Assembly (NCBI GenBank): GCA_965216255.1
Contig: OZ244148.1
Coordinates: forward strand, 4,402,001-4,466,000
Source of the DNA: G965216255 sp965216255
GTDB taxonomy: Bacteria; Bacteroidota; Rhodothermia; Rhodothermales; Bin80
Length of the DNA: 64,000 bases
Direction: 5' to 3'
The notes under the pieces are model-generated. The model made no database searches. It was not told the DNA's origin and was given only the letters and a program-made list of their open reading frames with translations. Position numbers and translations under genes: made by a program. Position 1 is the stretch's first letter. Each line of letters starts with the position of its first letter. This document shows, piece by piece, positions 1 to 7,563 of this stretch.

Positions 1-160
1 TGTCCTTGCTCTCCAATTTTGCCTGCAGCCGGCTGTTCTCTTCACGCAAGTGATGGTTCTCCTCGGACTGGCTGGCGTTCTGCTTAAGCACCGCGGCAAG
101 CTGCGCACGGAGGACGTGAGGCTCCGCGGAAGAGGGGGAGGAATGTGCTTCGGGCTGCAT
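1..160 (-). CDS. tnpC: IS66 TnpC transposase, N-terminal part (partial)
   Basis: The ATG lies at 160-158 and the frame runs off the left edge. The roughly 53 visible residues are a charged, leucine/glutamate-rich segment (AAVLKQ, EENHHLREENSRLQAKLE), matching the N-terminal leucine-zipper region of IS66 DDE transposases. The zinc finger and DDE catalytic domain would lie outside the window. The gene follows tnpB by about 60 nt. In the second IS66 copy this gene is absent because a group II intron starts about 30 nt before the equivalent start codon. Confidence 0.85.
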   Translation of the reverse strand, partial: MQPEAHSSPSSAEPHVLRAQLAAVLKQNASQSEENHHLREENSRLQAKLESKD

Positions 161-223
161 GATTGTTCAACAACGCCTGCACATGCATTGCTCCCCGTTT
201 CCACATACTATTTATCCCGATTT

Positions 224-559
224 TCAGCTCTTAACCGCATACCGGCGCCGGTATTTTACGGACTTCAGCGACACTCCCTCCAATAACATCACCATCTGCG
301 TCCACGTCGGCATATCCTCTTTCGGCAGCTCAAACGTACCCGCTTCAAGCCTTTTGTAAAACAAGGCGAAGCCGTTTCGGTCCCACGAAAGCGCCTTCAG
401 ATGGCTCCGCCTCCTGTTGACGAACACAAAGACGTCCCCCGACATGGGATCCCGCTTCATGCCGCTTTTCACCAAGGCGCACAGGCCGTCAAAGCTCTTG
501 CGCATGTCGGCCGGCGGCCGGTAAAAGAGATACCGGCGCGAAGGCCCCAGTCCGATCAT
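224..559 (-). CDS. tnpB: IS66 accessory protein TnpB
   Basis: 111 residues, the usual length for IS66 Orf2/TnpB. It carries the family signature: YRPPADMRKSFDGLCALV near residue 14, then DVFVFVNRRRSHLKALSWD, then FALFYKRLEAGTFELP. TnpB is needed together with TnpA and TnpC for IS66 transposition; its biochemical role is unknown. The ATG overlaps the tnpA stop codon (ATGA), so translation is probably coupled. The protein is almost identical to the one at 5676-6011, with differences such as L/F at residue 11 and N/S at residue 62. Confidence 0.93.
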   Translation of the reverse strand: MIGLGPSRRYLFYRPPADMRKSFDGLCALVKSGMKRDPMSGDVFVFVNRRRSHLKALSWDRNGFALFYKRLEAGTFELPKEDMPTWTQMVMLLEGVSLKSVKYRRRYAVKS

Positions 560-848
560 GACTGCACCAGCTGCGCCAGGTACGAGGCAGATACCGGCGC
601 CAAGAGGCGCACGCGTATCCCGCCCGGGTACATGATCTCCACTTGCGCCTCTTCACCTGCCACGGGTCTGCCAATCTCCACAAAGGCGCCGCTGCCGCAG
701 CCTCCAGGCGATACTTCCGACGCCAGTAAAGCAGCTGCCCATACGAGATGCCGCGCTCGGCACAGAACGCTGCAGCGGTCTGGCTTCTCTCCTCATACAG
801 TTCCATGAGGGGAAACATTTCTTCCGCCGTACGTCTGGGCTGTCTCAT
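556..848 (-). CDS. tnpA: IS66 TnpA, reading frame broken
   Basis: The N-terminal half (MRQPRRTAEEMFPLMELYEE, then the helix-turn-helix-like RSQTAAAFCAERGISYGQLLYWRRKY) is read from an ATG at 848. The typical C-terminal half (GAFVEIGRPVAGEEAQVEI, then MYPGGIRVRLL) lies in the -1 frame and ends in a TGA that overlaps the tnpB start. The frames must be joined near 690-712. No classical slippery heptamer is visible there. The other IS66 copy has the same break, so it was inherited by both or is a recoding site. Confidence 0.75.
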
Positions 849-1195
849 GCCATCCAGGCTTTGAGTCATCGGGGCTATGAGTAATCTCCCGAGAAATCGT
901 CACCTTATCCAGATGGGTTTCACCGCACGCTTACGGGCCGCTGCGTATGTGCAGCGCCCCGGAAAGAGGCCGGATCCGGCAGGGCCGCCTATGTGTGCGG
1001 CCGCTCGCACACATGCGCCTGAAACCGCCCGTAAGTGCCGAAATCGCGCCCGGATCGCGGCGCAGGCGGCCAAAAGAACGCCTCCGAAGTACCGATCCGG
1101 CGCGGTAACTCACGTCCCGGAAGCTTCCTGGCGCGACGAAGGCTGCGAGAACGTATACTGAGAACCCATTGGGGCTGGCATTCCGCGCCATTGCC

Positions 1196-1430
1196 ATGAT
1201 AGGCTCTATCTTAGGTCCACTCCAATCACCGACAGTGCCAGCGAATCTATTCACCGCCGAAGTTTCGAAGCAGTTGAGACATTACTTCTATCGACTAATT
1301 GATCCCAGGAATGGCCAGACCTTTTACGTGGGCATCGGAATGCAGCGCGTAGATTCCTGAACAGACCGACAACCCAATTCATTCCCGAACCGATGGAAAA
1401 GGTTCATCCAGATCAGTTGATGGACATGCT
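1196..1430 (+). pseudogene. GIY-YIG nuclease N-terminal remnant
   Basis: The frame from the ATG at 1196 encodes about 54 residues ending with HYFYRLIDPRNGQTFYVG, which resembles the start of LEM3-like GIY-YIG domains (usual pattern YxYRLIDPRxGxxFYVGKG). It stops at 1358-1360. A frame-switched continuation (RNAARRFLNRP) runs to about 1430. The catalytic C-terminal part is missing, so this is a dead fragment. The identification rests on one short motif and is moderate. Confidence 0.4.
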
Positions 1431-1500
1431 GTGAGATAGCCCTGTATCCCTACCGTATGAGCCGTAGGCCAGTTACGCTTCTGTGAGGCGGCTTCAGGAC

Positions 1501-1776
1501 TCACAGGTACTCCTTAACCTTCTCTTCGTATTGAGCCTGCTTCATCGGACACTTGGCCAGTAACACGAAATCCGGCACTGATAACTTGCACTGCTTTGCC
1601 ATCAGCTTTATAAGTGTTCTTCCCAAATCCTTACCGCTGTGGCTGATCTTCGTGCGTATGCTCGTTAGGGCGCCATCACGGCTGACATAGAACAGCCAGA
1701 TATGGTCTCCCTTGTCGTCCTCTACGAAGCCCTTCTTTTTCAACTTAGCCCGCGTCTTCTCACGTGCTAGTACCAT
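1501..1776 (-). CDS. HicA-like small protein (possible toxin)
   Basis: 91 residues from the ATG at 1776, chosen because the upstream gene ends at 1779, two bases away; a longer reading to 1872 would overlap that gene. The pattern LKKKGF, DHIWLFYV, TSIRTKISH, LMAKQCKLS, CPMKQAQYEEKV resembles small HicA-like proteins with a double-stranded-RNA-binding-type fold. HicA proteins are mRNA interferases neutralised by HicB. The family-typical 'SIRTKISH' segment is present. It is the last gene of a three-gene minus-strand unit (2550 to 1501). No classical HicB is visible upstream, so assignment as a toxin is inference. Confidence 0.5.
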   Translation of the reverse strand: MVLAREKTRAKLKKKGFVEDDKGDHIWLFYVSRDGALTSIRTKISHSGKDLGRTLIKLMAKQCKLSVPDFVLLAKCPMKQAQYEEKVKEYL

Positions 1777-1778
1777 TG

Positions 1779-2309
1779 CTACGAAACACTGTAGTTGTCC
1801 AATAGACGCCGCTTTAATTCTAGGGCACCTGGCGTTAGTCGTGAGGGGTTGTTCTCTACATACATCCTCCACATAGCCGCCACGAGGCTTACAATTTCGC
1901 TCTTAAGGCCGGCTGGAGACTCAGCACAAAACTCCATATCCAATTCCTCTACGCCCACTTCGTACCGTTTGCCGTCCTCGGAAACGGAGGGGGAAAGCCA
2001 CATTGGCTCATGCCTACGTAATACTCGGTTCTTGAGGGGTATATCCTTGATCAGGATTAGCTGGGCAGCGTTCGTAATGGTAGCCCCCTGCGCGACGCAC
2101 TCACCAAAGATCGCGTTGTATACAATCGGGAGCTCCTCTGCACAAAAGCTGCGATTGCTCCCGCTCCAGTCATCAAGTATCTGAACCTCGCCTCGCACGG
2201 TATCGCACTGATCACCAGCTTCAGTCGAGACGCAATGCACTAGAGGTTCAGCTAACGTAATCAGGCTTGATTCTGGTTGCGCCGGGGTTGTCTGTGTACT
2301 AAGGTACAT
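1779..2309 (-). CDS. Hypothetical protein, middle gene of a three-gene cassette
   Basis: 176 residues. I do not recognise the family. The sequence is acidic and soluble-looking, without signal peptide or membrane segments. It has a central LILIKDIPLKNRVLRRHEPMW stretch (split across residues 85-105) and a helical C-terminal part (LKSEIVSLVAAMWRMYVENN). It overlaps the preceding gene by 11 nt and is followed after 2 nt by the HicA-like gene, so the three are probably translated together. By position it could be the partner or antitoxin of the HicA-like protein, but nothing in the sequence proves that. Confidence 0.6.
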   Translation of the reverse strand: MYLSTQTTPAQPESSLITLAEPLVHCVSTEAGDQCDTVRGEVQILDDWSGSNRSFCAEELPIVYNAIFGECVAQGATITNAAQLILIKDIPLKNRVLRRHEPMWLSPSVSEDGKRYEVGVEELDMEFCAESPAGLKSEIVSLVAAMWRMYVENNPSRLTPGALELKRRLLDNYSVS

Positions 2310-2550
2310 AGTCTATGGGAGGCTCCAAAAGTGTGAGAGTATTGCTGCTCCTCACCAAATAGAGTGGTTCACCGTGAGTATTGGTCTCGCCCGGAAGACG
2401 CAGTATTTCGGCAACGTCCATCTTAAGTCGCAATACGGATCCGTCAGTAAGCGTTAGCTTGACGGGGACGTTCTCCTCCTTCACAATCTCCACGGTCTCT
2501 GCATCAACGACCTCCCCTGTCCTAGGATTTCTGATTCGTCTTGAGGGCAT
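2299..2550 (-). CDS. Hypothetical small protein, first gene of the cassette
   Basis: 83 residues from an ATG at 2550. The core pattern (VPVKLTLTDGSVLRLKMDVAEILRL, then GEPLYLVRSSNTLTLLEPP) resembles a small bacterial family built on 'ADGT-V-R-K-V-V' beta strands followed by 'G-P-Y-V-S', for which no function is known to me. It overlaps the next gene by 11 nt, indicating translational coupling. Its upstream side (2551-2627) is a short non-coding stretch that would hold the promoter before the IS5 element begins. Confidence 0.6.
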   Translation of the reverse strand: MPSRRIRNPRTGEVVDAETVEIVKEENVPVKLTLTDGSVLRLKMDVAEILRLPGETNTHGEPLYLVRSSNTLTLLEPPIDYVP

Positions 2551-2695
2551 GATCTTGTCGGGTCATTTCGGGCAGCATATACGAGGGATATAGAAAAGAG
2601 GTTCGACATTCCCTCTGATCAACGTAAGGAAACTCTGATTAAAGGATTGCGTTTTAAATATATCACAATTGATAACTTATATGTACAGCACCGTC

Positions 2696-3631
2696 ATGCA
2701 GCAGATCTCATTCGAGGATGCCACATACTTGAATCGAAGCAGGAAGACGCGGAAGCAGAAGTTCCAGGAGGAGATGGATAAGGCTATGCCGTGGAAGAGA
2801 ATGGTGGCGGTCATCGAGCCGCACTATCCCAAAGGAGAAAGAGGTCGGCGGCCGTTTCCGCTGGAGACAATGCTTCGCATCCACTTCATGCAGCAGTGGT
2901 TTGGCCTTTCGGATCCTGGCATGGAAGATGAGCTCCACGATAATGTGTCATCGCGGGTATTTGCGGGTCTCTCGTCAAGTGTGGCACCGGATGAGACGAC
3001 CATCTGCAAGTTTCGGCATCTGTTGGAGAAGCACAAACTGGCAGAGCAGTTGTTTGCGACCAGCCAGAAGCATTTGGATCAACGAGGGCTGATGGTAAAA
3101 AGCGGTACGATTGTGGGTGCGACCATAATTTCGGCGTCGACGAAGAACAAGGACCGGCAGCGTGATCCGGAGATGAAGTCCACACGCAAGGGGAATCAGT
3201 GGTACTTCGGAATGAAGGCGCATATTGGCATCGATATCGAGGGGCGGGTCCACAGCGTGGAGGTGACCTCGGCCAATGTCCATGACTCCGTGGTGATGCC
3301 GAAGTGTTTGCACGGCGAGGAGAAAGTGATCTACGCCGACAAGGCCTATGTGAACAAGGCGCGAATGAAGGCGGCGGAGGATAAGGGTGTGGAATGGCGC
3401 GTGTTGCGGAAGGCTACCAGGAAGCCGAAGCTCAACTGCGCGGACACGTCGTTTAACCGCAAGAGCAACCGCACGCGGGCCAAGGTCGAGCATGCATTCG
3501 GCGTGATCAAGAACCTGTGGGGCTACCGCAAGGTGCGCTACCGGGGACTGGCGAAGAACACCGGGCAGGTATACACGCTCCTGGCATTGGCCAACATTTA
3601 CATGGCCCGCAAACAGCTATTAGCCTGCTAA
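2696..3631 (+). CDS. IS5-family transposase
   Basis: 311 residues from the ATG at 2696, starting MQQISFEDATYLNRSRKTRK, the usual IS5 opening; an in-frame TTG at 2669 and ATG at 2681 are less likely starts. IS5 DDE landmarks are present: RRPFPLETMLRIHFMQQWFGLSD, then VAPDETTICKFRHLLE, GTIVGATIISA, YADKAYVNK (second catalytic Asp), and KVEHAFGVIKNLWGYRKVRYRGL (terminal Glu). The length is normal and no frameshift is seen, so it may encode an active enzyme. The element's 3' end is split by IS110. Confidence 0.95.
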   Translation: MQQISFEDATYLNRSRKTRKQKFQEEMDKAMPWKRMVAVIEPHYPKGERGRRPFPLETMLRIHFMQQWFGLSDPGMEDELHDNVSSRVFAGLSSSVAPDETTICKFRHLLEKHKLAEQLFATSQKHLDQRGLMVKSGTIVGATIISASTKNKDRQRDPEMKSTRKGNQWYFGMKAHIGIDIEGRVHSVEVTSANVHDSVVMPKCLHGEEKVIYADKAYVNKARMKAAEDKGVEWRVLRKATRKPKLNCADTSFNRKSNRTRAKVEHAFGVIKNLWGYRKVRYRGLAKNTGQVYTLLALANIYMARKQLLAC

Positions 3632-3638
3632 CAGATCT

Positions 3639-3649
3639 TATAGTAGGAC
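3639..3649 (+). repeat. Left subterminal inverted repeat of the IS110/IS1111 element
   Basis: TATAGTAGGAC; its exact inverse lies at 5122-5132. The match stops on both sides, so the repeat is 11 bp. Confidence 0.85.
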
Positions 3650-3711
3650 TGCTCCGGCTGGGCGAGCTACATTAGCTCGTTCACCACATTCACCGAAACC
3701 GGAACAGCCTC

Positions 3712-4851
3712 ATGCAAAGATACACCCCAACATTCACTTCGGCCTCCTCGCTGGTTGTCGGCATGGACGTGCACAAGAAGACCATTGCGCTTTGCGTGTA
3801 CGACGACAGCACGGGCGAGGTAATTGACGAGCGGCAGTTGCCGCACGACATGCCGAGAATCCGCAAGTATGTGCAGAAGTTACAGAGGCGCTACGGCGAG
3901 GTTCGTTGCTGCTACGAAGCGTCGTCCTGCGGATTCGGCCTGCAGCGTGCGCTGCAGGTGCAGGGCGTGCACTGCGACGTGATCGCCCCCTCATCCATTC
4001 CGCGTCGACCGGGCGAGCGTATCAAGACTGATCGACGGGATGCGATGAAGCTGGCCACGTTGTATGCCAAAGGGCTGCTGACGCCGGTGTGCGTACCGGA
4101 AGAGGAGCAGGAAGCAGCCCGGTCCCTTTTGCGCTGCCGCGCTGACCTGGTGGAGTCTATCACGCGCACCAAGCAGCGGATCCTGTCTTTCATTCAGACC
4201 AGGGGCTTTCAGTACACCGGTGCCACAAACTGGACGAAGGCCCATTGGAAGTGGATTCGTGCCTTGCCGGCAAGGGCGGTGGACCAGGTCACGCTGCAGA
4301 CGTATCTGCACAATCTGACGTATGTGGAGCAGGAAGTGCACAGACTGGAACAGCAACTGGCAGAGGAGGCCGAAAAGGACCGGTACAGAGAGCCCGTGGG
4401 GGTGCTGATGGCCTTCCGGGGCATTGGCTTTGTGACGGCCATGACGCTGGTGTGCGAGTTGGGAGACATCCGTCGCTTCGCGCATCCGCGGCAGTTAATG
4501 GCGTATCTCGGCCTGGTGCCGAGCGAGTACAGCTCGGGCGATCACACGCAGCGCGGCTCCATCACAAAGACGGGCAACACGCATGTTCGCAAGGCGCTGG
4601 TGTCAACGGCATGGAAGTATGCAGCCCAACCGCGGTGCAGTAAAGTGCTACGCGAACGGCAGCAGGGCGTCTCGGCCGAGGTCGTTCTACTGGCATGGAA
4701 GGCCCAGTGCCGGCTGTACAAGAGATTCCGCAAACTGAGTCAGACGAAGTCGCGATGCGTGGCCAACACGGCGGTGGCGCGTGAACTGGCGGGCTTTCTC
4801 TGGGAGGCGTTGCGTATGCACACGGGCTCGCCGTTGCCGAAGGCCGCCTGA
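3712..4851 (+). CDS. IS110-family (IS1111-type) transposase/recombinase
   Basis: 379 residues, full length for IS110. The N-terminal RuvC-like DEDD domain shows VVGMDVHKKTIALCV (first Asp, about residue 19), CCYEASSCG (Glu, about residue 66), and IKTDRRDAMKLATLYA (Asp pair, about residue 103). The C-terminal Tnp-IS110/IS116 domain shows LMAFRGIGFVTAMTLVCELGD, LMAYLGLVPSEYSSG and GNTHVRKALVSTAW with its conserved serine. IS110 enzymes recombine circular intermediates guided by a structured non-coding RNA from the element's end. No frameshift is seen. The ATG at 3712 gives the expected N-terminus. Confidence 0.96.
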   Translation: MQRYTPTFTSASSLVVGMDVHKKTIALCVYDDSTGEVIDERQLPHDMPRIRKYVQKLQRRYGEVRCCYEASSCGFGLQRALQVQGVHCDVIAPSSIPRRPGERIKTDRRDAMKLATLYAKGLLTPVCVPEEEQEAARSLLRCRADLVESITRTKQRILSFIQTRGFQYTGATNWTKAHWKWIRALPARAVDQVTLQTYLHNLTYVEQEVHRLEQQLAEEAEKDRYREPVGVLMAFRGIGFVTAMTLVCELGDIRRFAHPRQLMAYLGLVPSEYSSGDHTQRGSITKTGNTHVRKALVSTAWKYAAQPRCSKVLRERQQGVSAEVVLLAWKAQCRLYKRFRKLSQTKSRCVANTAVARELAGFLWEALRMHTGSPLPKAA

Positions 4852-5121
4852 CTCGTATCTTGTAACCAAAGAAAAATGGCCTATGGAGAAGTGATCGGGC
4901 ACGGTAAGGAGAACCCACGATATGCCCTTGCGATAGCCAGCTCTCTTGCTGGTGAGTGCGCGTCAACAGATAGTGGCAGCTCCCGTCGAAACCGAAATCA
5001 TGCGTTATGGTCCTTCGGGGCTTAGCACGCGAATACCAGATTGATTAGCCGTCGAAGCCGCCCGGTCGCTTCTCCAGAGGTCAAGCCAAAAATGATTCAT
5101 GTAATCTTCACTTGAAATAGG
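4852..5121 (+). ncRNA. Candidate bridge-RNA region of the IS110/IS1111 element
   Basis: This 270-nt segment between the transposase stop and the right inverted repeat contains no ORF. It is in the place where IS1111-type elements carry their long non-coding end. A clear hairpin is CCAGC/GCTGG at 4937-4952, and GTCGAA recurs at 4985-4990 and 5053-5058. Bridge RNAs of IS110 elements have loops complementary to target and donor DNA; I could not assign those loops by eye. The call rests on position and family knowledge rather than a covariance match. Confidence 0.35.
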
Positions 5122-5132
5122 GTCCTACTATA
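5122..5132 (-). repeat. Right subterminal inverted repeat of the IS110/IS1111 element
   Basis: GTCCTACTATA, exact inverse of 3639-3649. Confidence 0.85.
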
Positions 5133-5386
5133 CCAGGGCATACGTATGTCCGAGAAGCACGCAGAAAGTTTGTCGGACGTGTACATTGGGCAATAAGGTG
5201 CCACAATCGGCGCAATTTGGCCTTTTGGAGCCTGCAACCGGGCCTGAAGGCACCATTTTCTAAGCATCACTCTCCAAATTCCCCAATATTCAGAGCTTCC
5301 GTAAGCGTGCGGTGAAACCCATCTGGATAAGGTGACGATTTCTCGGGAGATTACTCATAGACCCGAGGACTCAAAGCCTGGATGGC

Positions 5387-5679
5387 ATGAGACAGCCCAA
5401 ACGTACGGCGGAAGAGATGTTTCCCCTCATGGAACTGTATGAGGAGAGAAGCCAGACCGCTGCAGCGTTTTGTGCCGAGCGCGGCATCTCATATGGGCAG
5501 CTGCTTTACTGGCGTCGGAAGTATCGCCTGGAGGCTGCGGCAGCGGCGCCTTTGTGGAGATTGGCAGACCCGTGGCAGGTGAAGAGGCGCAAGTGGAGAT
5601 CATGTACCCGGGCGGGATACGCGTGCGCCTCTTGGCGCCGGTATCTGCCTCGTACTTGGCGCAGCTGGTGCAGTCATGA
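5387..5679 (+). CDS. tnpA: IS66 TnpA, reading frame broken as in copy 1
   Basis: The ATG at 5387 opens MRQPKRTAEEMFPLMELYEE with the helix-turn-helix-like middle. The family-typical C-terminus (AFVEIGRPVAGEEAQVEI, PGGIRVRLLAPVSASYL) is in the -1 frame and ends in TGA at 5677-5679, overlapping the tnpB start. The frame switch would have to occur near 5525-5545. The unshifted frame continues to 5746 as a non-homologous arginine/tryptophan-rich tail. Copies 1 and 2 differ by few substitutions and share the break. Confidence 0.75.
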
Positions 5680-6011
5680 TCGGACTGGGGCCTTCGCGCC
5701 GGTATTTCTTTTACCGGCCGCCGGCCGACATGCGCAAGAGCTTTGACGGCCTGTGCGCCTTGGTGAAAAGCGGCATGAAGCGGGATCCCATGTCGGGGGA
5801 CGTCTTTGTGTTCGTCAACAGGAGGCGGAGCCATCTGAAGGCGCTTTCGTGGGACCGAAGCGGCTTCGCCTTGTTTTACAAAAGGCTTGAAGCGGGTACG
5901 TTTGAGCTGCCGAAAGAGGATATGCCGACGTGGACGCAGATGGTGATGTTACTGGAGGGAGTGTCGCTGAAGTCCGTAAAATACCGGCGCCGGTATGCGG
6001 TTAAGAGCTGA
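5676..6011 (+). CDS. tnpB: IS66 accessory protein TnpB
   Basis: 111 residues, with RRYFFYRPPADMRKSFDGL, DVFVFVNRRRSHLKALSWD and LEAGTFELPKEDMPTWTQM, the full IS66 Orf2 signature. It starts at the ATGA overlapping the tnpA stop. The gene is intact, but the element around it lacks tnpC, so it can transpose only if another copy supplies the missing protein. Confidence 0.93.
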   Translation: MIGLGPSRRYFFYRPPADMRKSFDGLCALVKSGMKRDPMSGDVFVFVNRRRSHLKALSWDRSGFALFYKRLEAGTFELPKEDMPTWTQMVMLLEGVSLKSVKYRRRYAVKS

Positions 6012-6548
6012 AAATCGGGATAGATAGTATGTGGTAATGGGGAACAATGCATGTGGTGCGCCAGGCTAACTGGCCAAGTACAGGGGGTGGAAGTCCTCTA
6101 TGATGAAGGAAGTAACCGATCCATATCATTCCCCGAGCCGTGCGGTCATCCTCGTGAGGGGATGGGCGAAGCGTCGGCAGGGGCGCATGTGGGCAGGGCT
6201 ATTGAGCGCCGAAAACGTTGTCATTCAGAGTGCCGAGACTCTCACATTGGTCGAAGGCAACACTGCTCGCACCGCTTTGGTGAGGTGCGGGAGGGCTCTG
6301 CGGCGTCCAAGAACCCACGCACGCATGTACGTACAAGGTCGGGACTTTGGAGGCCTCCTCGCTGCCCAGCGCTTAGGGCGGGGCCGCCAAAGCCAAGGCA
6401 TTGCCGAGTGGAGGATGAACGGCGAGGAGGAGTCAGATGCGATGATAGTAGCGATGAAGCCGGCGAACAAAGCGCGGGGGACCGTGTGGCGGAGTTGGTG
6501 GAGCGAAGCGTCGCACCCGAGGGGAAATCGGACAACCCAACACACACC

Positions 6549-7426
6549 GTGCGCCGTGATAAGGCGCTTCTTCCTTGTGGGTGCGAATCCCACGCAACAG
6601 CTGTCGTTTCAGTTGGTAGCGACCAAGGCGGTTTATGGAGGTAACAACATGGACTGAAGCACTTTGGCAAAAGGATCGCTTAGGCGATTTAGCGAGCATG
6701 CAGGCCGGAACGCGCAGTGAATGCCGAGCAGGCCTCGAAAAGGGCAATGCGGAAGCCGACCCTCCGGTGTCATGGGGAAGGCCGCTGGTAGACCGGGAAG
6801 AGAACGACACGTGCACCGGTCTATTTCCGCCGGGGTACTGGCACTGGCATGCATGCAAGATGGAAGGAGTGGCAACACGGGAAGCCCTGACGGCGGTGTA
6901 GCACACACCAACCGGAAGCCCGCAAGGGTCAGGCCGGGCCGAGAGGGTGGCGGAGTGGCCCGTAGTACCGTAGAGACGGGGTAATGCCCGTGGAGGAAAG
7001 GGGCCGCAGGTGCGGAGCGATGTTCGTAGAGGGAAAGGCCACGGCATTGGCAGAGACCTACTAAACCGGTAAATGGTCGGAGACCTCGGCGGCATCACAT
7101 GCGAAAGTGAAGGAGCCATGTGGCATGCTAGGCACGCCACGGGGTGTTATCAGGGCGTAAACAGGCCTGATGATCAACGGACTCAAGACATGGAGTGGAA
7201 ACAGGGACCGTGCAAGTCTTTGAACAGGAGAAGCTCCATGGGGCGACGCCGTTGTCCGAGTGCGAGTTGCATGATCCGCCTGGAGAGCCGGGTGCGGTAG
7301 TGCCGCACGCCCGGTTCGGTGAGCGGCGGGAGGAAACACGGTTAGGGAAGCCGGACTGCGGCCCGGAGCGAAAGCGACGGACAAGCCACCGGATCCTACG
7401 GCAGGTGCGCCTCCCGCCGACTCTAC
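6549..7426 (+). ncRNA. Inner ORF-less group II intron (twintron)
   Basis: GTGCGCCGTGATAAGGCGC at 6549 begins a second group II-like 5' domain, with GTGGGTGCGAATCCCAC just downstream. Internal segments such as GGCGGAGTGGCCCGTAGTAC and GGGGTAATGCCCGTGGAGG are typical of domain IV approaches in RT-carrying introns, but no RT follows. Domain V is at 7285-7317. Domain VI pairs GGCGGGAGG (7325-7333) with CCTCCCGCC (7410-7418) across a long loop and ends GACTCTAC at 7426, with an A seven bases from the end in branch-point position. The boundaries were inferred by eye. Confidence 0.55.
7285..7317 (+). ncRNA. Group II intron domain V (inner intron)
   Basis: A 33-nt hairpin opening GAGCCGGG and closing CCCGGTTC, with a five-base loop (TAGTG) and a two-base CG bulge on the 3' side. 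The conserved AGC catalytic triad sits at positions 2-4. All stem pairs form, including the G-T wobble at the third pair. Confidence 0.85.
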
Positions 7427-7531
7427 GGACGCAGAGCCGGACTTCGTGTGTCACATGGGATGGTTCGGTTACGGCTATGGGTTGGTTAGCCGGCCCATTA
7501 ACGTCATGCGCGGCGGCGCGACCTGAGGGAG

Positions 7532-7563
7532 GAGCCGGATGCCTTAACGGGCACGTCCGGATC
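7532..7563 (+). ncRNA. Group II intron domain V (outer intron)
   Basis: A 32-nt hairpin opening GAGCCGGA and closing TCCGGATC, with a two-base CG bulge on the 3' strand and the AGC triad at positions 2-4. The third pair is G opposite A instead of the usual G-T, which may weaken it. It is followed directly by a long GC-rich hairpin as domain VI. Confidence 0.75.

Larger units (their letters stand above)
1..934 (-). mobile_element. IS66-family element, copy 1 (left-truncated by window edge)
   Basis: Gene order on the minus strand is tnpA, tnpB, tnpC, the standard IS66 layout. The terminus at 934 reads GTAAGCGTGCGG on the minus strand, the GTAAGCG start typical of IS66 inverted repeats. The same terminus and almost the same sequence recur at 5301 in the opposite orientation. 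The tnpC end and the other inverted repeat lie outside the window. Confidence 0.9.
3632..5135 (+). mobile_element. IS110-family element, IS1111 subgroup
   Basis: A perfect 11-bp inverted pair, TATAGTAGGAC at 3639-3649 and GTCCTACTATA at 5122-5132, brackets the transposase. Subterminal short repeats, about 7 bp from the left end and 3 bp from the right end, are characteristic of the IS1111 subgroup, so I infer ends at about 3632 and 5135. The coding region begins 80 nt from the left end, while about 280 nt of non-coding sequence lie on the right, as expected for IS1111. It sits inside the IS5 element immediately after that element's transposase stop codon. Confidence 0.8.
2628..5300 (+). mobile_element. 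IS5-family element interrupted by an IS110 element
   Basis: The left end GGAAACTCTGATTAAAGG (2628-2645) and the inverse of the right end (5283-5300) match at 13 of 18 positions, beginning GGAA-CTCTGA. The same four bases GTAA precede 2628 and follow 5300. At 5301 they are also the first bases of the IS66 terminus, so the IS5 probably inserted at the tip of the IS66 copy and duplicated GTAA. The transposase stop at 3631 directly precedes the inserted IS110 element, and about 165 bp of IS5 sequence remain beyond it (5136-5300). Confidence 0.65.
5301..6055 (+). mobile_element. IS66-family element, copy 2, cut off before tnpC
   Basis: Starts with GTAAGCGTGCGG and is nearly identical to the inverse of 934 down to about 180. 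It contains tnpA and tnpB, then matches copy 1 up to AATGCATGTG at 6046-6055, where the group II intron begins. The expected continuation CAGGCGTTGTTGAAC and tnpC are not found after the intron region. So this is more than a clean intron insertion: the downstream part of the IS was lost or moved. Confidence 0.85.

Noticed and set aside
935..1195. Possible coding frames in the GC-rich stretch after IS66 copy 1
   Set aside because: No motif, no plausible start and conflicting frames on both strands; treated as non-coding.
6484..6600. tRNA-like T-arm GTGGGTGCGAATCCCAC
   Set aside because: The arm has GTGCGAA instead of the T-loop TTCGAA, and no acceptor or anticodon stem fits around it. It matches the 5' domain of a group II intron better.
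6433..7140. Minus-strand frame of 235 codons within the intron region
   Set aside because: It lies across group II intron RNA sequence, has no recognisable domain and is Ser/Pro/Arg/Cys-rich, so it is chance.
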